Shown in pieces: positions 1-13,001 of a stretch of DNA of 64,000 nt (position 1 is its first letter; the number at the start of each line of letters is the position of its first letter). A program made the translations under genes and the position numbers. The notes beneath the pieces are model-generated. The model had not been told where the DNA came from and made no database searches. It worked only from the letters and a program-made list of their open reading frames with translations. Source of the stretch: Calliphora vicina (Eukaryota > Arthropoda > Insecta > Diptera > Calliphoridae); contig NC_088780.1 of assembly GCF_958450345.1 (NCBI RefSeq), forward strand, positions 59,245,533 to 59,309,532. Reading direction: 5' to 3'.

Positions 1-1300
1 CAATTTAAGCCTAAAACATTAAAAAATTAAATATAGTCAGTTTAAACTATTGTTACGAAATTGTACTTGAATTCAAATATGTATAACGATTTTAACGGCT
101 GATTTAAAAGTTGCATAATGCTTTCAAATAAACGTGTATAAAAAACATTGAGTAACTATTTAATTCTGTTGTTGTACATTTGAAATAAATAAAGAGTTGT
201 TATAATTTTCAAACTACTAAATGGCTTTTATTTGCAATCAAAAGTATCCGGTTTATTTAAAGGTTAAAACGTAACACTATTATTTTTGCCAATAAAATGT
301 TGTAATAAGCTCTAAATACTTACACATAGTAATATTTTAGTGTTTTCTCCTATTCAAATCATCTTGAAAAAAAGTTTCAGGGTCTTTTGGGTTTTCAGTC
401 GTGGTAGTCATTTTCGTGGAATTGCCCATATATGGGACTTACCACTATTTTGATCCCGATAACATTTACATGAATGAATTAAGCAAAGTGAAATTTACCA
501 CTGATATTTTCTACTAATAATAGAAAATATAAGACTAGTCAAATCGGGTGAACAATATAAAGGTTTTTATATAAAATGCACAAAACATTAATCGGTGTTT
601 GAAATTGTCTTCCAGGGAACTAGTTGATTAATGCGTTTCTCATTTATTTTTATAATTAGATTTTACCGAAAATGTGCTTAATAGATTCCTGAATTTTTTC
701 AACATTTATTCATTGGATGTTAAATTTATGTAATATAGAATTGTAGTGAAACGATTTTTACAAATTATTCGTTTACATATTATTCAACATATCAACTACT
801 TTCTTTATTATTTTTTTGAAAACATTTTATATAAATATTTAATGGCGGAAATTTCCTTTTTTCTTCCCGTGGATGTTTTGATACTTGATACAAAATACTC
901 AGAAGAAACAATTCAAAATCAAAGGAAAATGTTATTTATGAAAGTAACCACTTGGACTCACAAAAAATAAGATTTTTATAGGAAAATGTTTGTATGATAA
1001 TTGAGATCTTACTTTAATATTTAAATTTGATTTTGTTATTGGATTAACATGCAAATAGTATGTCTACAGACTTACTTAAATTGAATTGAATACGAGTGTA
1101 AAATTGATTTGATTGCATACAAATTATCCACATTGCAACAATTGACCCATTACAACTCAATAAAATTTTGAACTTCAGTTTAAGTAATTAACCGAACTGA
1201 AAACAGTAATTGATGGGAGTCCAATAACGAAATGGTTCACAGAAAAATGTTTAGATATTCACAACAAAAAATATTAAATGAACAAAAACAAAAAAAAAAA
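1..1300. other. AT-rich spacer, no gene recognised
   Basis: I see no reading frame with recognisable protein character, no splice-flanked exon and no inverted-repeat element. The 74-codon frame at 746-970 has the K/N/I/F/Y composition expected by chance at this base composition. Confidence 0.5.
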
Positions 1301-1702
1301 CAAGTAAGAACGTAGGGTATTAAAGACCGCCCATATAATACCATACATTGAGTAAATGAGCGGCACTAATCATCATAAAATTTCGTGACATGAATTCCGT
1401 ATATATAAAACTTAACCGAAATATATGCAGATGCCTATATAAGTTAAGGACATTTGTATGGGGGCTATTTGAAATAATAGACCGATTTCAATAAAATTCG
1501 TCCTTGGGCTGAAACAAATATATGTACCAAATTTGATCAAAATATCTTCAAAATTGCGACCTGTACTTTGCGCACAAGGTTTACATTGACAGCCAGCCAG
1601 ACGGACGGACATTGTTTAATCGACTCAGAAAGTGATTCTGAGTATACTTAAACTTAGAGTAATATTTTTGGGCATTACAAACTCTGCACAAACGCATTAT
1701 AT
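1301..1702 (+). repeat. Dispersed fly repeat, start CAAGTAAGAACGTAGGGTAT
   Basis: Starts with CAAGTAAGAACG after an A-run, holds the motif CCAGACGGACGGACATTG near 1597 and stops near CTGCACAAACGCATTAT. The same modules recur in this window: ACGGACGGACAT near 16197, a related CAAGTAAGAGTG start at 40011 and the ACGCATTATACCCTCC end at 26988. No coding capacity is visible. The family is abundant in flies; its class is not decidable from one window. Confidence 0.5.
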
Positions 1703-2800
1703 AACCTTCATATTTATGAATGTTTTTTTGTAGATTTATATTTTAAATATCAACTCATTCGGATCAAAAAAGATTTTTATTGATTTTTTTTTAATATATG
1801 TAATTTTGCTAATTAAGCGTTAAGAGCTTTATTTACAACTTTGGTATCACTGAAATTTTCCTGCAAAAATTTAGAATATTTTAATGCTTAAATGTCGTAG
1901 TTGGAAGGACTTTTTTGATTTTCTCGAAAAAAGGGTCAAATAGACAACTAAAGAGAAGAGCTAGAGGGTTAAGAACTTCCCCTAAAATTACACCCATAAA
2001 ATTCCACAATATAACTCACAATAGGAATTCTCTTAGACATTAACTTACACATTTTTTTCAGTTAGTTAATGCTCCCATCGATCAAAAAATTAAAACTTTG
2101 ACCAACCTTAAAAAATAATTCAGACCAGCTGGACTATAAGTTTATTCTACAAAAATGATCTACTCAACATGTCCTTTCAGAATTATAGGGTCGCTATTCT
2201 GTTCCAACCAAAAAGTCTCAATTTGTTGGACAGTACTATTATAGTTCTCCTCATATTCAATTATAACAATATATCCCACCCAATTATAGTTCTACAGATA
2301 TTCGGAAATACGCCCTTCGGAATTTGACATATTTTTTTATCAAAATTTCAACTTTGGGCCAAAGCTGGGATCAGAAAACGGAAAGCAGCTCTGTAAACCT
2401 TGATGTGTTTCCTATTTATCCCCAAAGTATTTTCCCAGCCCCAAAATAAATCTGGACCATATGGCCAAAATTTTAAAAATACCATTTATGAAATTTTGCC
2501 TCCAATTTTTAGGATTTGCGGGATTCCCTTTGACCTTTTCACAAGTGTTTTTACACTTTGTTATTTATAATAAAAAATGTAAAAAACTTTGAAATTTCAT
2601 TGAGTTTTGTTAATAAAGATTTTATTACATATTACATATTTATTGAGTTTCTAAAACTAAAATGTTTTATCAAAATTTTAATAGGATATCAAATATTAGG
2701 AACAATTTGATCCATATTTATTCCGAAATATTTTTATTTTGTTTAGATAAGTTAATTTTTGTCTTACAAAATAATTTAAAGTCAATATCTCAATTAGATT
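1703..2800. other. AT-rich spacer, nothing recognised
   Basis: No open frame with protein character and no inverted repeat was noticed. Slightly higher GC around 2040-2520 is not matched elsewhere in the window. Confidence 0.4.
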
Positions 2801-2802
2801 AA

Positions 2803-2980
2803 AAAATATGACACTTTAAAATTTCGTCCTTCAAAAATATTGCACTTTTTCATATTAAAAATTTGTATAAATTATCTTAATATTTTATTCAACAACAGGT
2901 CAATGGTTCTGACCTAATCACATTAAAATATGAAAAAGTACAATATTTTTAAAGGACGGAGTTTTAAAGTGTCATATTTT
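2803..2980. repeat. Hairpin-forming inverted repeat (MITE-like)
   Basis: Two arms of about 55-60 bases face each other across a loop of about 60 bases. The left arm (2803-2865) contains ATATGACACTTTAAAA and GCACTTTTTCATATTA; the right arm (2926-2980) contains TAAAATATGAAAAAGT and TTTAAAGTGTCATATTT. No flanking duplication was resolved. Confidence 0.6.
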
Positions 2981-3524
2981 ACAAAACAATATTTAAATCT
3001 GTTCATTTTAAATATTTTGTTTCAATTTTAATGTTATTATCAGTATTTTCTTGCTTTATAAATATCTCAATAGTTGGACGTCCTGGATTTTTTTCAATAT
3101 TTTTCCCGGCCTAAAGTAACAAATCCATATATCATAAACAAAATGTATATATTTACAAGGACACTGTAACCTGGACTTTAGTTTATCGGCACCGGTATAT
3201 TAATAGAGATAGTTTTATTAGTATAAACTAGTACTTATCCCTTAAGAATTAATAGAGAAAACAAGAATAAGCAAGTAGTTCGTTCACATACTCACAATGC
3301 AACAAATTTCATAGACGATTGAATTGTTGAACAATAAAAGAGATTTGAACATTCATTTTACAATTCCCAACCAACAATTGAGGACCAGGAATATAAATTT
3401 ATTCAAAACGATGTTTGTTTAGTTTTGCATGACGAGATTTAAATTTTTACCAAATTGATTTATATTCTGTGTAGAACACACTATGTAAATATCTATACAC
3501 AAATACATAATACATTAGGGTGTT

Positions 3525-4110
3525 AAAAAAATGTTATCCACATTTCCAACTAAAATGGAAGGATTAGTTATTTTCGAATATTTGGAGAACCATAAATGTG
3601 AAAGCCTTTAAGCTTAGTATGGATATATTCCTCACCACTGTACGAAGTTTATATACAAATTGGCGATATTGGAACAGTGTATTTTTACCATGTTTTGTTG
3701 AAATTGAGTGGGATCGGCTTAGTGGGAATGTCCTCATTCATATATAGAAAATAGTAATAATTGAATATCTGGAGAATTATAATAGTTAAAGTACAGCTGA
3801 AAATGAGTTATTTTGTTACCATTGTACATAAAATATATAAAAATGAGTGGGATCATAACAGTGTAGTGATATCTCCCATACCAAGTATATAGTTATTTTG
3901 GATGCCAGTGTCCTGCTATGTTAAAAATTAAGGAGATCAGAGAAAGGGACGTGCCCCCAATGAAAAAAAGTGAATATCTGGTGGTATCAGAACATACAAC
4001 GTAAATTGTTATTTTGAATATCCAATGAACTGTTATAGCTAGAGTCTTCTAACTATTAAATTATTTTCCTATCATTGTAAGAAGTTTGGCTAAAAATAGG
4101 CTGGATCGAA
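3525..4110. repeat. Dispersed repeat, inverted copy at 5930-6290
   Basis: Segments such as GTTATAGCTAGAGTCTTCTA (4033) and TTGAATATCTGGAGAATTATA (near 3762) reappear in reverse complement at 5930-6200. The second copy lies inside the hAT element 4778-8861 and this one outside it, so I treat them as two independent copies of a family rather than the arms of one element. Confidence 0.5.
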
Positions 4111-4398
4111 ACTTGCCCACCATAAAAACGAAAATATAGCTGACCGAACGTATTAAAAAAAGGATCACGATTTTTTTGGTATGGAAATACATAGTCAGGT
4201 CTCCAAAAGTATGGCATTCAAGGCACGAATGCCCGGCACGTGAATGCAGTAAACAAATCGGCTTTTTGCAATACATGCAATGAAACCACAATTATATACA
4301 TGCATTATTAATGTGTGAATCCCCTTACATTACATAGAAAAAAGCTACCATATGTATAGTTTCCTTTTTTAATTTTTCTTAACGTTCAAATTATTAAT

Positions 4399-4569
4399 AG
4401 GTCTGCACAGACCTGGTTATGACCCGGATCTACAATCGGTTTGACTTTTTTGCTCATTGTGTCCGGAGAAAGTTGCTCCAGAAAGTCATGAAATGATTTG
4501 TATCTAACACGAAAAACAACGAAGTTATACAGTCTTTTAAACGCAAAAGGTCTGCACAGACCTGGTTAT
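4399..4569. repeat. Pair of palindromic repeats GGTCTGCACAGACC
   Basis: A 22-base unit built on the palindrome GGTCTGCACAGACC, followed by TGGTTAT, occurs at 4399-4420 and identically at 4548-4569. The GC-rich palindrome stands out from its AT-rich surroundings. It could be the termini of a very short element or a bound site; no duplication was found to decide. Confidence 0.5.
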
Positions 4570-5929
4570 ACCTCCTAGGGTTAAAATTAACATGAAATAT
4601 TATATATGATTTTCGAAACATTTTTCAGAAAAGGCTGAATTTAAACCACTGATCCCGCTCATCAAAGGTTTCTTAAAAATACTTTAATTTTAATTGGCGA
4701 CATCAGTGATTTTCCTGTGCCTTTATCTAAAAGAGGTCTCCCTAATAAACACTAAAATATATATGTATTTTGTGTAGCAGGCGCGGATCCACAGGGGCGA
4801 AAAAAGGAAATTCCCTCCCAACAAGCGAAGCATTTTTAATATAAAATTTAAAAAGGGAAAACAGAAAAAGAGAGAGAGCAAAAAACAAAAAAGTTTTTGA
4901 AAATAAAATGTTTATCTTTATAATATTAAAATTGTTAATATCAAAACACTGCAGCTTTGATTGAGAACTGTGTATTACATGATCCTAAAAGACCGCTTAT
5001 GACAAACAAATTTATTTTAGTAAGAAAATTCAGAAATGTATGTATATTAGTATGTGTCTAATTGTACGGACAACAATTCCTTAGCTGCAACTCATAGACA
5101 TAAAATTGTTTACTTATAGAAACTATATAAGTAGTATCTTATTTCGTTAAATGCATCAAACAAAAACAGGTTAGACAGAATTATTTCTTAATTAAATTTA
5201 TGATATCTGATTAAATTTTATGTCTTAACTAAAATGTTAACTAATGAATTCATTACGAATTAATTCATAGGGTTAAATCCTTATTATTTTAACCGTATTA
5301 AATTCATTAGCTTGAGAATTCGTTATTTATGGAATTAATTCTTTTTGAATCATTCGAATTTTTTTAGTTCAAATGCCTTTCAAAATAAGTTATACATTTT
5401 ATTGAATGGGTAAATTATTATTCAATTCAAATCTGTTACAAATAGGATTCAGATTTACGAATATATTAAATAAATTAATTCGAATCTCTAATTATCAATA
5501 ACTAGAAAAATAAAATTGATAAAAAATATGTACGTTTTAATTATTTATTTAAAAAATTAGCATAAAAATAACATCTCGTTTTAACATATAATAATTTAAC
5601 TTTTATTACTGTAAATGAATATTGAATGACGTGTAAGTTTTATGTTTTAGCCTATTTTACGTCTCTAAGAAGGCACGGAGAAAAACTACAAAATTGAAAT
5701 TTAGATTTTGTTTTGTATAGAGCTCAAAGTTTATCCTTTCAGAAATTATGTTATAGGGAGAAAACGAAAGTCCATATTTAATGTTTATTATATACTAGCT
5801 AAACACGGTGAACGAATTGGAATTTAAAGTCATTCAAAATATAATAAATATCCTGCTATTTTAAAAAATCTTGACACTTTTCATAGGATGTTCTGTCCAC
5901 TATAATTTAATAAGTTTTTATAGTGGGCA

Positions 5930-6290
5930 TGTTTCAGCCTATTTTTAGTCAAATTACTTAGAATGAAAGGAAAGTAATTTATTAAAAGTTAGAAGACTCT
6001 AGCTATAACAGTTCTTTGGATATTCAAAAATAACTATTTACTTTGAATGTTTTGGTACCACCCATTTCTACAATGGTAAACAAATAAGTCACGCAAATTT
6101 CACTTGATATTCGAAAATAATTAATTTCAAGCTCTACTTTAACTATTATTGATCTCCAGGTATTCAATTATAACTATTTTCTTTATATGAGAAACATCGT
6201 AAAAATATAAGCAAGTGATTCAGACCAAGCTTAAAGACTCACGAAATTACAATTTTCTTTGTAAGTCCTACACCCACTGTTTTAGATACA
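5930..6290. repeat. Inverted copy of the 3525-4110 repeat
   Basis: Reverse-complement matches to 3740-4110, for example TAGAAGACTCTAGCTATAAC near 5991. It lies within the hAT element 4778-8861. Confidence 0.5.
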
Positions 6291-6304
6291 CTTCGTACAA
6301 TGCA

Positions 6305-6417
6305 CAGTGGGGCAGAATCAAAATTTTTTGGAAATCAACGTCAAATTTTATCCCGATCGGACCAGCCGTATAGAAATGCCAGATTTATTTCCAAACAATT
6401 TTGATTCTGCGCCACTA
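6305..6417. mobile_element. Short TIR element (MITE), CAGTGGGGCAGAATCA ends
   Basis: The left end is AGTGGGGCAGAATCAAAAT followed by TTTTTGGAAAT; the right end is ATTTCCAAACAATTTTGATT followed by CTGCGCCACT. The termini are nearly perfect complements over about 30 bases across a 113-base element. Related single ends occur near 48322 (CACAGTGGGACAGAATCA) and 51231 (TTTTGATTCTACCCCA). No clear target duplication was found. Confidence 0.65.
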
Positions 6418-7153
6418 AACGCAATATATAAACAGATTAAAGGTTATGTAAATTTGAACTTTTCAAAGTTTACTTCAATAATATCGGACTAACACTTTAT
6501 GAGTTATCATAAATTATGTGGAGAAATATCACAATTTTAGAAAAAAAAAAATCTATCAATAGAATTCAAAAATTTTACCATTTTTGTACTTAGGTAACCA
6601 TTATGCATCAAATCTATATAGTGGTTGGTGAAGCCTTTTTTTGGTGTTGAACTGTGTTATAGTTAACCAGATATTCCATAAGAACTATTAACTTTGCAGG
6701 GAATATGCAACGCCCACTTGAAATTTAAAAATACGTGAAAGTAGAGATTAAAAATGTAAAATATTTGAACATAACACCATCAAATAAAAGCTAAGCAGTC
6801 TTAAAATTACATTTACTCCTTGTTGTGTGAAAAACACTCAAAAATATAAAAAAATTCAAAACTGTGTGATTTTCATACAAGTTTCTCAAAATAATCATAT
6901 TTATGTCCCTATTTTTACAAGGCTAAACTTCTTAGCTTTTATTTTATATAATGTTTTCCAAATTGCTTGTCCTTTGAAAGTTTAAAGTCAATTTAAAAAG
7001 ACAAATGATCCGATGATGATAAATTGTATAGGCAGTGTTACTTTGTATGGTTTTTACTTTCACGTATATATTGGTTTATCCATGTTTATGGAAAAAAAAT
7101 TAAAACTATTACCATGTAGTTTATTGAGCTTGAAAATTTTGAATATAATTGTC

Positions 7154-7663
7154 CAATTCACAACGTAGTTGTATGTTGTAAGTTGTATGATACAACTTTT
7201 GTGGTTGTGAACACAGATTTAGCAAAGTCGTATGTTTACCTTGTCAAGCCTTGAAAATGACAAAAGAAACAGATCAAAACAAACCATTCCAGAGTCTATT
7301 AATATGTAAAATTAATAGTGCAGCGAACAATAGCAAACTAATGTCTGAATTGTGTAAAAATGCAAAAAATTTACAACTATTTAAAACAAATTATCGTTTT
7401 TCATAAATTAAATAAACCAACTGATTTCAGTGTTACCGTTTGGTTGTTATTTTACACTAAAATTAACAAATTTTTTTGTTTATGTAAAAATATGAACTTT
7501 TGGTAACACTTAAATTTTCATACAACATTCGAAAAACATATGTAAAAATGTTGTAGGTGTTGTACAAAATATTTATATAGAAATTATCAACAACATTTGT
7601 ACAACTATTGTAGATTCAGACGACTTATAACTCATACGACTGTACAACTTCAGTTGTGAATTG
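7154..7663. mobile_element. TIR element, CAATTCACAAC ends, about 510 bp
   Basis: The left end CAATTCACAACGTAGTTGTA pairs with the right end CAGTTGTGAATTG. Related short inverted blocks (GTTGTATGTTGTAAGTTGTA against GACTTATAACTCATACGACT) lie just inside. It is non-coding. Superfamily unassigned; the flanking duplication is not clear. Confidence 0.55.
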
Positions 7664-7729
7664 AACAAATGTTTAATTTGTTTTTTCGTTGTATACCGAA
7701 TAAATTAGACAGAAAATCTGATATCTAGC

Positions 7730-8598
7730 CAGTGCTGCCAACTTTTTTTTTGAGAAATCGTCAATTTAAGAAAAAAAATCGTCAAGTTAAAAGAAAAAAA
7801 TCGTCAAGACAAAAATATATACGTTAAAAATACAAAAAACATTTTTTTATTAACTTTTTAAATATTTTTATTTTATTTACATGTAAATAAAGTTATTATT
7901 CAATAAAAAAAATAATTAATTTAATTTTGCTATTATGTGACTTCACTCTGATAAATTTCTGTGTGACATTTTTTTTTAATAAGTCTTTTTTAATTGCTAT
8001 ATTAAAACACTGAGAATTATTTAATTTAAGATAATCTTTTGAAAATAATATTCCTTGTAATGTTGAAGAATTCAAAGCATTTCTGATTTTTGTTTTATTT
8101 AAATTTACAATATTAAAAATTCTTTCAACGTTGGCCGACAAATGTGTTAGTGCAATTAAACTCGAAACAAATTGTGTTAAAATTGGGAAGGCCTTTGCAT
8201 TATTGACTCTCTTTAAATTAGAAACGTTTTTCCAATGTTTCGAGTTCGGTGAATTTCATATTACGTAATTCTCGAACTTCATTATGAAGTTCTTGATATT
8301 CCTATTCCATTTAATAAGTTTGGCCAATTGTAAAATTGGATAATTTTTTTGTTCAATGGAGTTTAATCCTTCTAAAAGTTTATCGACAAAAGCAAAACGT
8401 TTTAAAATTTGTGAAACCAATTCAATATAAAATTGGACGCTGTCTGCCTTTCAATTTATACATTGCAAAAGGTGACTTACAAAATTTTAATTTTAGGAAA
8501 AAAGGTTACCATATGTTTGTCTTCTAAAAAACGTAATTTTTGTTAGCGGGAAAAATGAAAAATCATCAATCGTCATTTTAGTAAAGTTGGCAGCGCTA
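7730..8598 (-). mobile_element. Nested hAT derivative, 869 bp, TSD TATCTAGC
   Basis: The left end CAGTGCTGCCAACTTT and right end AAAGTTGGCAGCGCTA are complementary except for two positions. An identical 8-base duplication TATCTAGC flanks it (7722-7729 and 8599-8606). It carries only the 3' part of a hAT transposase gene on the minus strand, so it is an internally deleted copy that would depend on an outside transposase. It sits inside the larger hAT 4778-8861 and is therefore younger. Confidence 0.8.
7896..8255 (-). pseudogene. hAT transposase C-terminal fragment
   Basis: The minus-strand frame is open for about 120 codons between a TGA at 8256-8258 and the stop at 7896. It reads WKNVSNLKRVNNAKAFPIL, then LSANVERIFNIVNLNKTK and LRNALNSSTLQGILF-like text. 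This matches the hAT C-terminal dimerisation region, in which an S-x-N/A-x-ER-x-F-S core is followed by K-T-K-x-R-N-x-L. The DNA-binding BED finger and the catalytic Asp residues are absent, so it cannot encode an active enzyme. The frame is still clean despite its AT-rich codons, suggesting modest age or conservation in the deletion derivative. The nearest type may be the ZBED/KIAA1586-like hAT group; that subfamily is inference. Confidence 0.75.
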
Positions 8599-8869
8599 TA
8601 TCTAGCATATATGTCTATGTAATATGAAATAAATATTGATAAACTTCAAAAGAAATTTAAAATTTTAACCATCTTTTAAATTTATGTGGGCTTAAAATAT
8701 ATATTTCAAATATTATTGAATTCAGAATGGACAAGATTCGAAAATCCATTTTATCGTTCGAAATTGTTTGATTTCTCCCCATACTTAATATGATGTAAAT
8801 AATACTTGATAATTTGAAAAAAAATAACTCCCCTTAAAATCTTTAGCTGTATCCGCGCCTGTTGTGTAG

Positions 8870-11536
8870 TATATACATAGTTCATACATATGTATGTACA
8901 TAAATACATATGTTTATATATTCATACAAAAATATACGGAGATGTCTATTTGTACATACCCAATCATAAGTATGTGTTTATGTGCATATGTATGTATATA
9001 TAGCAGCCATGGGCATCCTCGGCCCTCCCGACATTACTTTAGTTATTTCTAGGAAAAACTAATTAGAAAAATATATATAGGTAAGCCTGAAAAAGATTAA
9101 ATAAAAATGGTTTTGGTGAAAAAATAGGAATACAAATTCTCGAAAATCGCATTTGTCGCAATTTTTCTGATATTTTAATAAAATTGTGCACATGCAGTAT
9201 TAATGAAATCAATTTGTTATAATTGCTCCATGTTCTCACTTGGGCCCCAAACATGTTGAAATTCTACAACGAAATCTTAAATTTTGGCCAAATAAATTGA
9301 AATCGGTAACTAAAAACTTATTTTTGTGAAGATAAAACTTTAAATAAACATTTTCTAGTGAATGAAACATTATTATAGAGAATACAATTTAGGAATCAAA
9401 ATATACGAACAATTAGTAGTCGCCTCTCCATGGTGGCTATTTTTTCTTTGTTGTTAATTTAAGTGTGAAATATCAAATTTGGCCCTTCAAGCCATGTATG
9501 TACCCACACCTGATAAATGGGGACATACAATAGTATAGTGTGTATGAATTTTCATTTCAAAATGAAAACTGACACAGCTCGTTCGCAATGCAATAAATCA
9601 ATGGTTTTAAAATTGAAAAAAATTAACAAACTTTTTTTTACAATACGTTTTCTTTTATACCTTTACGGTCATCAAAGAAATTAAAATCTCTTTTCATATT
9701 GCAACACCTGGTTTCTACATTTAAGGAGCATTCATGAACAGCAAAATTTAATTTTGCCTGAATGAACGAATTCCACCTACTTTTAAATTAAATTTGTTTC
9801 ATGTAAATTATATAATTTAATAAAGTAAATCAAAAATACAAACTACATATGTATGTTATAATTAATTGGCGTTTATTACGAACTTATTTTTATGTTCTGA
9901 CTTTTCTGTAACCAGTTTGGAATAAAAGCCATATACGAAACTAAAATAAAGTTCTTCTTAGTTTCTTCAGAATTTTTTTTTTTAATTGAACTCACAAAAA
10001 TTTGTGAATTTAGGTATGTTTGAAAAGGTTTAAATACCTTAAGAAAAAGATGAAAAACATTTTTAAGATTTATAAGGATTCAAAATATATACGATGTGGG
10101 AACTATATTTGATGTCTGGTTGTGGGCAAAAAATCAAAAGAATATTTTATTTCAAGAAATTATAGTTGAGGTGCGAAATATGCACATTTATGCACGGTTC
10201 AACTATAAAGATTTTTCTTAAATCTTGTAAAATAAGCAAATACTTATTTTCAATCTTAAAAAACATACCCTGTTTTTGATACTGAAAACTAAACATTTAT
10301 TAGCTTTAACACGGAATCACGAATTCAATTACATCATTCACCATAATTTTCAAAATCCTTAAAATTTTCAAATTGAGCTGTATATTTTTGTATATCCAGG
10401 TAAAGTATTCAAGGCTTAAAGTAACACAAATAATTGAATAAAAACTATTCGAATAATAGACGAAAAACTATAAATGTTTTATTCGAATTAATATCAATTT
10501 AAATAACACAGCAGAACAGACATTCTGGATCCCAAAATTTCGATTACGTTTTGTACGAGTTGATGAACATTCATTACTAGTTAATCTTGTTTTTTTTTTC
10601 AGTCAGCTCGAGTTTTCGAAATATCGCGGTTATTATATTCACATTACACACTCTATTTTTTGGCGTTTTTCTTCTAAATTTAGGGTAATTCACCTTACAA
10701 TGTTTCTTTTGAGTGTAATAATTCTAGTGGATGTTTTGGAATATTTTCTGATCTTTCAAGAATGTTGAAATTTGACTTTTTTAGCTTTATTCTCAATAAA
10801 ATTTTGTTTTCCGAAAATTCTAAATAAAAATGAAACACTGCACATTCAAGGCATTACAGTGAACAAAGTTTTTAATTGAAATGATAATACCCCGAAATTT
10901 TAAATCCTAAAAAAATATTTTTTTTTATAAATAAATTCAAAGTGATAATTTCAAAAAACTACTATTAGTTTATTTTATAGAAAAAAATAAATTGTTACAT
11001 ACATATAGATTAATTTATACATTATATTGTATATCCAGGAATTGTCTACGTTTCGAATTTGAATACCGAAGTAAGCAAAATACAATCGGAAAATAGTATC
11101 TGAAATTGGGATTTCGCTGGATTTTAACATATAGTCGCAACAAATGTAATAAATCATACTACTAGCCATAATGAAATAATATAATAAGAGTAATTATATT
11201 AAAAAAAGCAGGATATTAAAGCAATTTTTATTTTTGTGGCGTTTGCTGTCAATTACAGAAAAATAGACACTTACCTAACGAAAATATTGATTGTTTAAGA
11301 ACAAGTAGTTTTTTCTTATAATTTAAAAAAGAATTTGGAAAACCTTCAATTTAAGTGTAATCATGCAGGTGTTAAATATTCAATTTAGGAAAATTTGTAT
11401 AATTTTTTTAATACGAACAGCATATGAACAATTACGTAAAAATTCGAGTTATTTGCCAAATAGTTTGGGATATTTTCAGCGAATTTTAAATTATTGTATA
11501 TAAATTAATTTATTGATATGTTTTTATTGTACATCG
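8870..11536. other. AT-rich spacer, no gene recognised
   Basis: A GC-rich patch, CCATGGGCATCCTCGGCCCT near 9008, and GGCCCTTCAAGCCATG near 9481 might be the ends of a further TIR element, but the match is poor and no duplication was found. Tracts of TTCGAATAATTCG-like sequence occur near 10440-10500. Otherwise no coding signal. Confidence 0.4.
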
Positions 11537-13001
11537 CACAGTGGTATGAGAATAAAAAAAGAGGGAAATAAATCTGTAACTTCTAAACCCTTACGCCGAT
11601 TTGAATGAAAGTTCACATGCACAAAGAGGAAGTGTAGTCGAGTTTAAGTCTTGAACTTGGACCTCATGAGCCCACCAGGAGCGGGACCAGTGGTTCCCAA
11701 AGTAAGACACCTCGGGTATGTTCAATATTTAAAATGATCCTATTTCTTCGTTTGTCTTACGATTTAAAAAAAATTACACATATAGAATCTCCTCGTCGAG
11801 CACTACATAAAACCTCCTGGGTAAAAATGTTGAAAATTAAATTTTCAAATGCGAATATCTATATATATATAGCTATAAGAATAGCTATAAGAGATAATTG
11901 ATAGCTACGACGAGGTTTTATGTAGTGCTCGACGAGGAGATTCTAAATGTGCAATTTTTAAATCGTAACACAAACGAAGAAATAGGATCATTTTAAAAAT
12001 TGAACATGAGGTCCAAATTCAAAACTTAAACTCGACTACACTACCTCTAGCTATCAATTATCTCTTATAACGTAATAGATATTCGCATTTGAAAATTAAA
12101 TTTTCATCATTTTTACCCACCCTACTCCAGTTTTTTGATAACAGCGGATCCAAATATTTCCTGATTTGAAATTTATGTATGAAATATAGAAAGAATTGTT
12201 TAAAAATCATGACTGAGTCCAAAGTTACATGCATTTGAATTTTAAAAATTTTAAAAAGGCATTATTTTTTTGGGAAAAAAGTACCATTATTCTTTTTAAG
12301 TTATCTAAAAAATTTCTTAAAGGATGTATAAAGAATTTGTAGTTTTAAAAAATCTAACCTTATATCGAATGTTCTAAATTAAAAAAAATTTAAAATTTTT
12401 AATATTGAGGGGACCAGGTCCATTCAAAGAAGGCCTATTTTTTATGTAAAATTCAGTTTTAGTGCAAAAATTCTCAAATCGCATACTCGATATCAAAATA
12501 TGGTAACCCATTTTACATGGCCCAATATGTTCTTAATTATATTACTGTAAAATTTTGTTAAAAAATATTTAATAATAAAAATTTTATTTCAAATTAAAAT
12601 ATTTGTATCTTTGCAAAAACTCCAAAAAAACATATTTTGGCATATTTTTCAAAAAAGTATTCCATGATTTTTTTAGTTGTAAAAAGTTATATATATTTTT
12701 GAAAAGTAGACAAAATTCCCTATCCGTTGACGAGGTTTTATGCAGTGCTCGACGAGGAGATTCTATATGTGTTTTTTTAAATCGGAACACAAACGAAGAA
12801 ATAGGATTATTTTAAAAATTGAACATACCCGAGGTGTCCTACTTTGGGAACCCCTGATCCCGCTCCAGGTGGGCTCATGGGATCCAAATTCAAGACTTAA
12901 ACTCTACTATACTTCCTATTTGCGCGTGTGAAATTTCATTTAAATCGGCGTAAGGGTTTAGAAGTTACAGATTTATTTCCATCTTTTTTTATTCTCATAA
13001 T
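11537..13001. mobile_element. Long-inverted-repeat (foldback-like) element
   Basis: The left arm (11537-11830) begins CACAGTGGTATGAGAATAAA and includes TCCTCGTCGAGCACTACATA. The right arm (about 12725-13001) repeats the same text in reverse, including GTGCTCGACGAGGAGATTCT and ending TTTTTTTATTCTCATAA. An extra partial copy of the arm (11895-12120) lies between them. The arms are about 280 bases and clearly diverged. The right terminus has decayed, so no target duplication can be read. Small frames here run through the arms and are not genes. Confidence 0.65.

Larger units (their letters stand above)
4778..8861. mobile_element. hAT-type element, 4.1 kb, degenerate composite
   Basis: The left end reads CAGGCGCGGATCCA and the right end is the complement, ATCCGCGCCTG. 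The element is flanked by an 8-base duplication TTGTGTAG at 4770-4777 and 8862-8869. An 8-base duplication and CA-G ends are hAT hallmarks. The interior holds no intact transposase of its own but has collected other elements: a family repeat (5930-6290), a MITE (6305-6417), a 510-bp TIR element (7154-7663) and a nested hAT derivative (7730-8598). The sister right terminus at 15121-15133 shows that the end sequence belongs to a family. Confidence 0.75.

Noticed and set aside
746..970. 74-codon frame
   Set aside because: Composition is that of chance AT-rich sequence and there is no motif.
3525..6290. One foldback element spanning both copies of the repeat
   Set aside because: One copy lies inside and one outside the hAT 4778-8861, whose 8-base duplication is perfect; independent copies explain the data better.
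12584..12931. Overlapping frames of 60-70 codons on both strands
   Set aside because: They run through the inverted arm of the 11537-13001 element and the same text recurs non-coding in the other arm.
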